DNA of 64,000 bases, from positions 704,232-768,231 of the forward strand of contig MU001681.1 in the NCBI GenBank assembly GCA_010093515.1, read 5' to 3'. Source of the stretch: Lineolata rhizophorae. Taxonomy: Eukaryota; Ascomycota; Dothideomycetes; Lineolatales; Lineolataceae. Below the pieces are notes generated by a model that made no database searches, was not told where the DNA came from, and was given only the letters and a program-made list of their open reading frames with translations. The translations under genes were made by a program, and so were the position numbers. This document shows, in pieces, positions 56,302-64,000 of this stretch (within the stretch, counting starts at the first letter, position 1; every line of letters starts with the position of its first letter).

Positions 56302-59300
56302 TCACAACAGCTCACAAGCCGGCAAGAACCTCTTCCCCGCAAACCCCGAGACCGCGACTCCCTCAACATCGATGTTGCCCCTCTTGTGCGGCGCCCACAG
56401 CTTCAGCAGCACGTAGCGCGCCGCGCGCGGCGGGTCAAACCGCACTACGACCCGGCTGCGCCCCTGCTCAATGAAGAACTGCGCGTCCGGCTCCGGGGCG
56501 GTCCGCCCCTTGCGCGCCAACTCGTCCGTGCGCGCCGCGCTGCGCTCGATGCGCGTCGGCGCCCCCGATGCGCCCCGTAGTAGCGTGTTGCGGCGGGGCG
56601 GCGCCGGATGCGCGGCGTCTGCGGCGCCGCTGATGTTGTTGCTGCTGCTAGTGTTGTTGTTGCTGTCACGACGGTCTTGGTGCGCACCACTATCGTCTCC
56701 GTCGTCGTTGCCGTTCTGCGCTGCCGGGGTGGCGGCAGTGGCGCTCCCCTCTCGGTTCGCTCCTGGCGGGCACGGCTCCGCAAACTCATCTTCGAAGAGG
56801 GCCGCGACGCCCGGCTGAGAGATGTACCTCGTCCACCACCTCGGCGGGCTTTCCCGCGCAGTCCGATCGGGATGCGCGTTGCTATCCCCGTTCTCACCAG
56901 CGTCCGCTTCCGGGGTGTCGCTGTTCTCCTCTCCAGATAGAAACTGCCAGATAGTCATGCCTCCCTCGTCTGCAGCGTCGTCATTGTCCTCGGCAGCCCT
57001 GCCCCTCTCCCTGTTCCCGTCCCTTGCTCGGAACGTGACCCCCCTCCCAAGAGCGCGCGTCAGCCTGCCCATCCGCCCGCCTAGATCTCTACTACCGGCC
57101 CTCCTCCGCAAGCGCGCGGCATCTCCCGCCGCAATGGCAGCCCGCACACCCGGCTCAGCTCCATCGGGATCCTCGCCTTCATCGTCATCGTCGCTGTCGG
57201 TGGCGCGGTTCCTCGTGCTTCCCAGAGGCCGCGATGACAGCGGAGGCAGTGGCTCCCACGGCGGGAAGTCGCGCGGCATGGCCTGCTCCCATTCTGGCGA
57301 CATGTAATCCTGCGCCTGCGTCGGGTCCTCGGACCAGTCGAAGCGGAGGTCAAAACCGGAACCTGCGGTACCACCGTAATCTAATGATAGTGTGCGCTCG
57401 TCGGCCGAGCCGGCCTCGTCATCTGAGTTGTGCGCCGGCGCCGTGAAGACGATGGTGGGTGGGATGGGGCTCTCGGGTCGGACCCGACGCGGTTGCCGAA
57501 CCGGCCAATCGGCCGTCGTAGTGCGCAGGCGGTCGGAGACGCCGCTGTACGCAGCGCCGCTCCCGTCAGCCGGAGTGGCAGCCGCGGCGGTTGTCGGCTC
57601 CGCGGATTCGTTCGCAATATTGGCGAGGTCCCAGTCACGCTGGCGTGGCTGCCGACTGCCGCGTCCGTGTCTATTTAGCAGCGAGAGCGGGTCGTCAGAA
57701 CCAAACCTGTCCGCACGGCGTGCTAACCGCGAGGCGGGTTGCGGGCGCAGGTTGTCCAGGAAGGAGAGGCGGTCGTCGTCGCCGGGGCCCGCTCTGGCAC
57801 GCTCGCGGGCGCGGTTGCGAGCCTCGTACCGCGCGGGGACTTGATCGCGGATGCCCGGAGGCGGGGCCGGAGGGCACGGCGGGAGGGTGACGGGAAGCGG
57901 AGCGCTATAGTCTATCATGTAGGGCCAGGTGGCAGAGAGCAGATCCGCAGGAGTGTCGCTGACGGATAGGAAGACGAGGCCTTCTTGGAGTCTGCCGGGA
58001 CGAAGTAGGAGTTAGGAGAGGGCAAAACGCGACTGTGGAGACTGATGTGAATAGAACAAAAAGAGCTACTTACGGGCATGTGAATCCTTCAGATGGCGCC
58101 TTGATCACTAGCTTCGAGATCTCAAATGGAACATTCCCCTCGTGCCGGAGCATCATGTTGCAGTCAGCAGCCTCCGTGCAATATACACTGCTGTCGTTCT
58201 TGAGCACGTTTTCCGGCGGGTGCTCAGACATTCGCATTGACGTCGTGCTCCTCTCAAACTCGCCGCCGTCACACATTTCTATTTCCATACGTAGTTTCCC
58301 TGGGACAACTTGGCCGTAGTGACCGTACGGAACGAACTCCTTTCTCTCCGGTACCATCTCGTTCGAAATGTCGTTGCCTAGGCGGCGCCGCTTCACGCGC
58401 CGCGGGCGCGTTTCATCTTCATCAGGCTCTCCCATAGCCAAATCACCACCACCTCCCAATCCTAACCCCGGCAGCGTGGGTGGCTGGTCGTTCAGTAAGC
58501 TGGGCAAGCTCGAGCTGATCTGCGTGAGGCGCTCGCCAGCCTCCTGGAGCTCATCCAAACCCGTCGATCCGCTGGCGCCAGTACCAGTCGCGCTTTCCGC
58601 CTGCTGCTCTCCACGGCGCTGCTCGTTCTCCCCGCGTTCGCGGTCGCGCTCCAGATGCCGGCGCCAGCGCAGGTTTCGGAACCGCTCCGTCGGCGCGGCG
58701 ATGCTGCGCTGGCGCTGCTGGCGTTCCTCGGCCCAGCGCTCACGGTTCGACACCAGCTCTTCGGCCGCCAAGGGCCCGTTGCCGCCCCGCTCCGCAATCG
58801 CCGCGTCCACCGCCGTTGGCAGATATCCGGGTAGCAGTTCTCCGTTGGGCCCACGCGGGCGCTGCAGGTTTTCCACGGCGGCCGCTCTGGCGAGCATGCT
58901 CGCGCGGATCTCGCGGTTGCGAAGGCGGTCAAGCTCGCGGGCGGCCCAGTCGCGCTGTGCCTGCGAATGCGACTGGGATGGAGACGACGAGCCCCACGGA
59001 ACCGAGGGCAAGGTCGAAGACGCGCGCTGCCGCTCCCGCTGCCGCTCCGCAAAGGCCGCGTCGCGCGCGCTGCGATCGGCGGCAATCTCTGCCTCGACCT
59101 GGCTACGAATGCGGACGAGGCGCTCGATGAAGCTGGTGGGCGAGGAGGAAGGCTGCGGGACCGTGCCGGTTGCGGTGGCGTTTCCGCGGTGGGAATCGGA
59201 CGCTTCTTCAGTTGCTATCGCCGCGTTACTGGGCGTCTGGTCGGCTGCGTCGGCGTTGGGCGGTGGGGATGTGGCGGCTGCGGCAGTGCGGGCGGAGTGG

Positions 59301-59368
59301 TCGTCGGACGCGGGCGGGAAGTCGAAATTGCCGGACACGGTGATGAGACGGTTCGGTCGCGGTGGCAT
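56302..59368 (-). CDS. Large conserved fungal protein with split galactose-binding-like domain (two exons)
   Basis: Model: 59368..58074 and 57991..56302; 994 aa. I do not recognise a named gene. Two conserved-looking blocks stand out. One is at about 335-450 (FVPYGHYGQVVPGKLRMEIE, HPPENVLKNDSSVYCTEAAD, CNMMLRHEGNVPFEISKLVI, then across the intron KAPSEGFTCPLQEGLVFLSV). The other is at the extreme C-terminus (SRVVVRFDPPRAARYVLLKL, NIDVEGVAVSGFAGKRFLPA). Together they read like the two halves of a DOC/APC10-type jelly-roll (galactose-binding-like) domain split by about 480 disordered, charged residues. The N-terminal 330 residues are Arg/Glu-rich and probably coiled coil. A link to a ubiquitin ligase is conceivable from the fold but is inference. 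Coding is secure because the splice restores the conserved block. Confidence 0.72.
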
Positions 59369-59908
59369 GGTGCTATCAGATGCAGGAATTGGCCGCAGAG
59401 ATTGCTGCGGACGCGGATGAAAGAGGAGGACTTGGTCGACGTGAGTAAGCTTCGCGTGTGCAGTGGGGAGGGTCGGGTGGGATGGCTTGGCATACGTGGT
59501 TTCCGCCTCGCACCGGGGAACTAGTGTGCGGCCGTATCAACGGTGCGAGGGGGACGAGAAGCGAAGGAGCTGAGACGTCTGGTCTCTGTACGGAAACGGG
59601 GCGTCCACGCACGTGATGGTGGATGATGGTGCGTAAGAGCAAGAGGAAGGAAGCCGTCGTGAAGCCCGAGCAGGGAAGCACGCAAGGAGTTTGAGGCAAG
59701 TGGGATGGAGAGCAGGTGACCCCGCCTCGCCGCTGCAGCCGGCCACCACCGCTGATTGGCCCGCGTTGCACGGAGCCGCATGTCTTGGCTCCAGGAACAA
59801 ACCTCCCGAGCTCTCGAGCCGAACAACGCTCATGCTCCGCAACGTCGTTCTCGCCTCTGAGCTTCTCGCTTGCACTTCACTTGACTCTCTCCTCCTTTGA
59901 GTACATCG
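59369..59908. promoter_or_regulatory. Divergent promoter region to AOS1
   Basis: 540 nt between two start codons; GC-moderate, no motif I can single out. Overlapping open frames here are shadows. Confidence 0.45.
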
Positions 59909-62067
59909 ATGAATTCCTCAGATGCTCCTGCAGCTTCTTCGCCTGCAGAAGCGAACCACCGGGCCACTGTAGCGCACGATATGACATCAAACACGGCCCA
60001 GGAGCAGCAGCTTCCAGGCCAGCATATTACAGCTGGTAATGAACACGATCTGCCGCTGCGCCAAAGAAGTAGCATCACAATGCATTGAATATGTCTAACG
60101 CATGCTCTATGCAGACGAAATTGCACTATACGATCGGCAGATACGACTCTGGGGCGTCAAGGCGCAAGAGCAGTAAGACCTGCCGCCATATATAAGGATC
60201 ACGTGACCAGATTGCTTTTGCTAACTACTTTAACCCTAGAATACGAACTGCCAACATCCTGCTCGTCTCGATAAAGGCGCTGGCGAGCGAAGTCGCTAAG
60301 AATCTGGTCCTGGCCGGCATAGGCTCACTGACTATCGTCGACCCGGAGCATGTGACCGAGGACGACCTAGGCGCCCAATTCTTCGTCACCGAAGATGACG
60401 TCGGCAAAAATGTACGCCCAACTCCGCCCCTCTCACGCCATCGCCATCTCGTTATCTTTCACATCAACAGAACCACAAACTAACTCTGGTTCTTTCCACC
60501 CCCTCCTTAGCGCGCCGAAGCCGCCGCTCCCCGTATCCGCAAACTAAACCCCCGAGTCGCGGTCCACACCCACAACATCCCCCTAACAACACAACCGCCA
60601 TCCTTCTTCTCTTCCTACCAGCTCGTAATCGCCTGCGACTTGCCCTTCGCGACGCTCTGCGCCATCGATGCGGCGGCGCGGCTCGCAGGCACGCCCTTCT
60701 ACGCCGGCGGCGCGCACGGCATGTACGGCTTTGTGTTCGCAGACCTTGGCGCCGCACACGATTTCGTCATCGAGCGGGATCGGCCAAACGTGGCAACCAG
60801 GGTGGGCACGCGCGAAGGTCCCACACGCACTATCGTCCACGTCGCTAGCAAGAAGGACGGCGACAAGGTCAAGGAGGTCGTGACGAAGCGCGAAACGTAC
60901 TGCGCGCTGCTCCTGGCCAATGCAGCACCGCTGCCCGAGGCCTGGCGGCGCAACCGCCGGAAGTTGCGCACAGTCACGCCGTTGCTAACGTGTCTACGCG
61001 CTTTGTGGGAGTTCGAAAAGGTGACGACGGGGCCGGCGGGCGTGGAAAACGGCCTCGGAATGGGCGCTATTAATCCATCAGCTCCTACCCCTACGACAGC
61101 GACAACGACAACGTCCACAGCAGCAGCAGCAGATCCCGCGAACCCTACGACGCAACAACCCGCCTTCCACCTCTCAGGTCGCCACCCCTCACCCCTCTCC
61201 CCGCCCGACCTCCAGCTCTTCACCCGCCTCGCAACGACCAAGCACTCAGAGCTCCTCCTCCCGGCCGAGACGCTCCGCTCTGCCTTCCTGCGCTCCTTCC
61301 TGCAGAACCTCGACGCCGAGCTGGCGCCCGTGACGGCGTTCCTGGGCGGCCAGCTCGCGCAGGAGGCCATCAACGTGCTCGGGCACCGCGAGCAGCCCAT
61401 CCAGAACCTGCTGTGCTTCGACGGCGAGGAGAGTGTCGGCATGGTGGTGCAGCTGAGCCCGTTCGTGGGGGAGGATGGAGCCGGCGGCGCTGTGGCCGGC
61501 AGCATAGACGTTGGCATGGATGGTATGGGCGCAGGCGGGACGGGGAAGGATGTAGGCATGGGTTTCGGCATCGGGCCGGGTATGGGTGCGGGTGCGGGTC
61601 CGGTAGGCATGGGGACGGGAATTCCCGGCTTGGCTATGGATATGGCAGGTGGTGGCCCGGCGGCGCCCATGGCCGGCGGCATGGATGTGGGGATGCAGAA
61701 CGTCGGCGCTGACATGGGGGGCGTGGACATGCACAACATGCCCGTATCTGGCGTTGGGGGCATGGGCATGGACATGAACATGGGCGCGGGCATGGGTGTG
61801 GGCACAGGTATTCCGGGCATGGCCGCCGGAGATCCCGATATGCAGACCGCCGTCCAGAACATGGACCCAACGGGCGTGGAGGGCATGAATGCTGGGTTTG
61901 GTGCGGGTCCCATGGGCGCAGGAGCGGGGGCTGGCGTGGATGCCTTGGGCTTGGCTCCTGGGATGGAGAACGCGGCTTCTGCAGTAGGAGAGGTGGCTTC
62001 GGCGACAGGGATGGAGGGTCAGAGTGTAGAAACAGGTGCGGAGGTGCTGCCAAATCCAGGCACTTAG
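59909..62067 (+). CDS. AOS1: SUMO-activating enzyme subunit AOS1 with Gly/Met-rich tail (four exons)
   Basis: Regulatory half of the SUMO E1; with Uba2, which holds the catalytic Cys, it adenylates SUMO in the nucleus. Model: 59909..60035, 60115..60172, 60240..60411, 60511..62067; 637 aa. Landmarks: DEIALYDRQIRLWGVKAQEQ at 43, the Rossmann segment ILLVSIKALASEVAKNLVLA with GSLTIVDPEHVTEDDLGAQF (the Gly loop is degenerate, as is usual for Aos1), and the C-terminal VTAFLGGQLAQEAINVLGHR ... NLLCFDGEESVGM. Fungal Aos1 normally stops soon after this. Here about 200 further residues (439-637) are almost only Gly, Met, Ala, Asp, Val and Pro, with repeats such as GMGAGAGPVGMGTGIPG. The frame stays open and in register to the stop at 62067, with no donor site seen that would skip the tail. 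Confidence 0.9.
61468..62067 (+). repeat. Low-complexity Gly/Met coding repeat in the AOS1 tail
   Basis: Irregular repeats of GGCATGG/GGTATGG/GCGGG units encode G-M-G, M-D-M and G-I-P-G patterns. Example: GMGTGIPGLAMDMAG and GVGTGIPGMAAGD are near-copies at about 61610 and 61795. Confidence 0.75.
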
Positions 62068-62482
62068 ATCAGGGTGCCGCTGAAAAGGGGCTTCGTTGTA
62101 CAACATCTTGTGGAATGGGCTATGGAGTACGTCGTGGGGATTGAGCCTGGCGTTTTAGAGAAGAAACAAGTGGGAGCTGAGGGAGTTGGGCTGGACTGGG
62201 TTGGAAAATGGGTAGCAGGCAGGCACGTAGTGGGTCGGAATAACTGGTTACGATCACTTGATGCCATAAATAAATGGATCTGAAGATGGGAATATGTAAG
62301 TTCCAGCATTACCTCGAAGAGAAAGAGCTCCCAAGCTCTGCATACACAGCTTCTAAAATTTTGATTACCTGATGTCGAGAAATACGTACAGCCGTGAGAA
62401 ACTTATCAAACTACCAATACTCTATCTAACCGAAAGCCCTCCACTAATTTTGACCAGCGTCCTCTGTCTCCTACATCAGTCT
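62068..62482. other. Convergent intergenic region AOS1 / AAA ATPase
   Basis: 415 nt between two stop codons, AT-richer than its neighbours; presumably both 3' UTRs. No gene seen. Confidence 0.5.
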
Positions 62483-64000
62483 TCACAGCCCCAGCGCCTC
62501 ATTCCCAACAAAGTGCGATCCACCCGCGCACCTATACCCACTCCGTTGCTTTATCCACCGGAACCCCACCGGACACACACCCATGTGCCTCAACTTCGCC
62601 TGCGCCTCCGCCTCCTTTTTCCGCCGCGCTTCCTCCTCCTTCCTCTTCCTCTCCAACTCCCTAAGCAGCTCCTCCCGCTCCCGCGCCTCGATCTCGCGCC
62701 GTATGCGCTCGCGCTCCAGTTCGCGCAGCGCCTCCTCGTCTTCGTGCCGCTGCTGCTCTTGCTGCTCCTGCTGCTGCCGCGCTGCCGCTTCCTCCTCTTT
62801 CTGCCGCGCTTCGTCTAGCGCGGCTTGCACGGCGCGTAGGGACTCTTGCTCGTCGCGCAGACGGGAGAGGAGCATGGCGTGGGCAAGTGAGCGCGAAGAC
62901 TGGGCGGCCATGTCGGACTGCAGCTGCTGCCAGGTGGCGTCATCGACGCCGGCATCGCGAGGTGTGGTAGACTCCTGGAGGTTAGGAGGAGGGTCACAGT
63001 TCTCTGGTGGCGGCGGCCAGTTTTGAGACTCCTGGTTCTGCGTTGTGGATGTGCTGATCGTTGTCGTTGTTGGGGGACGAGATGGGGTGTGCGAGTCCGC
63101 TTGCATGGGTTGGCTTTGGACAGCTTCGCTGCGGAATCCTGTTTGTTTCCGGTTGCTACGTTCGCTGATCATCGCGTCCACTTCTATCAGAATATACTCT
63201 TTGGTCAGACCAGAAGACGTGGGCCTTGGGGCCTTCAGCACCGCGCGGTATATGTTCTGGACCAGTGTCTTCACGTCTCTAGCGTTTCCCCAGGATGGTT
63301 GCCTAGCCAGCTCCGCAAACCGCCCAATGAGCTCTGCACGTAAAGAATCCGCCATGGGATCTAAGATCGATGTATCGATCTTCTTCTTTCTAAATGCCTG
63401 CACGAACAGCGTCAAACACTCTTCCGGTCTCATGTGGTTGAAAGTCACTGTCTCGGGAAATCGACTGGTCAGTCCGGGGTTAGTAGCCATGAGCCTGTTA
63501 ATATCCTCATCGTAACCGGCCAAAATAACGACGAGTTTGCGGGCATAGTGCTCCTTTGTTAGAGAGTCCACCAGCTCATCCATGGCTTCCTGAGCAAAGT
63601 GGCCTTCGGCGAGCCGGTAAGCCTCGTCGATGAAGAGGACTTTGCCTAGGGCCTTGTCAAGCTGCTGCCGCGTCTTTGGTCCTGTCTGGCCAATGTATTG
63701 GGCGACAAGGTCGGATGAAGAACATTCTACGACCTCGGCCGTCGCGAGGAACCCCATGTCGTAGTAGATCTTTCCCATTTTGCGAGCTGTCGTTGTTTTG
63801 CCCGTGCCTACAGCCGAATTAGTTCCAGCCTACAGCAACGTAATTGAGGGGGTGAAGAAACGCGTAAAATAAAAGATAGAAAACGTCTTCATACCTGGCG
63901 GCCCGCGGAAGAGGAAGCTGAAAGGAATTTCCTCCCTAGGATCCTCGCCGATTTCCTTCAGCCGTGCCACTATCTTTTGGTAACCCTCGAACTTTTCGAC
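62483..64000 (-). CDS. CbxX/CfqX (SpoVK-like) AAA ATPase, C-terminal part, runs off the window
   Basis: Partial: exons 64000..63895 and 63807..62483, in frame from the first base at the window edge; at least 476 aa. One AAA module is visible: KFEGYQKIVARLKEIGEDPR, Walker A GPPGTGKTTTA (split by the intron after the second Gly), a pore/sensor stretch LVAQYIGQTGPKT, Walker B VLFIDEAYRL, and the CbxX signature LVVILAGYDEDINRLMATNPG with GLTSRFPE. Proteins of this group in fungi often carry several such modules; more may lie upstream of the window. The C-terminus is a long Glu/Arg-rich coiled coil (about 150 residues), then a Cys/His motif CPVGFRW...GYRCAGGSHF that could bind zinc. Cellular role is unknown to me. 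Confidence 0.87.

Noticed and set aside
1-64000. A CRISPR array, secondary-metabolite cluster, heterokaryon-incompatibility or toxin system, or intact mobile element
   Set aside because: I looked for PKS, NRPS, cytochrome P450, HET/NACHT, transposase and reverse-transcriptase motifs on both strands and saw none. The AAA ATPase at the right edge is the only gene whose wider context is cut off.

Overview
This 64 kb window is nuclear DNA from a filamentous ascomycete (Pezizomycotina; GC-rich third positions and protein style fit Sordariomycetes, but genus cannot be read from it). Signs are short introns of roughly 50-160 nt with GTAAGT-like donors and CTAAC-like branch points, long serine/alanine/proline-rich insertions in conserved proteins, an intron-bearing nuclear tRNA, and a full set of fungal housekeeping genes. 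There is one short assembly gap (10 N, 24334-24343). I rebuilt exon structures by hand from splice signals and reading frame; all multi-exon models below close in frame.

Layout, left to right. 0.5 kb: tRNA-Met. 0.9-3.9 kb: divergent mitochondrial pair, PGS1 (minus) and the complex I subunit NDUFA12/B17.2 (plus), sharing a 307-nt promoter that carries a 19-nt palindrome. 5.6-10.9 kb: vacuolar-type ABCC transporter. 11.9-15 kb: two fungal regulatory or hypothetical proteins (F-box, 2EXR-like). 15.3-23.5 kb: divergent pair BRX1 (60S ribosome assembly) and INO80 (chromatin remodelling ATPase). 25.5-27.5 kb: manganese-type cation diffusion facilitator. 28.6-31.9 kb: RAD16 (nucleotide excision repair). 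33-34.2 kb: mitochondrial ribosomal protein uL5m. 36.1-39.6 kb: ubiquitin-specific protease ending in a CaaX box. 41.3-44.1 kb: divergent pair RVS161 (BAR protein) and mitochondrial tryptophanyl-tRNA synthetase. 45.7-46.2 kb: Spo12-like protein. 48.4-52.3 kb: divergent ER pair, SARAF-like protein and PBN1 (GPI anchor synthesis). 56.3-59.4 kb: large protein with a split galactose-binding-like domain. 59.9-62.1 kb: AOS1 (SUMO E1 subunit) with an unusual Gly/Met-rich tail. 62.5-64 kb: C-terminal part of a CbxX/CfqX-type AAA ATPase running off the window.

This is a housekeeping region, not an obvious gene cluster: I see no secondary-metabolite, defence or mobile-element system. Gene-poor stretches at 23.5-25.5, 44.1-45.7, 46.2-48.4 and 52.3-56.3 kb are AT-richer, hold diverged repeats and palindromes, and no convincing genes. 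The most notable points are the 7-nt microexon in NDUFA12, the palindrome in the PGS1/NDUFA12 promoter, the AOS1 tail, the CaaX deubiquitinase and the SARAF-like gene.
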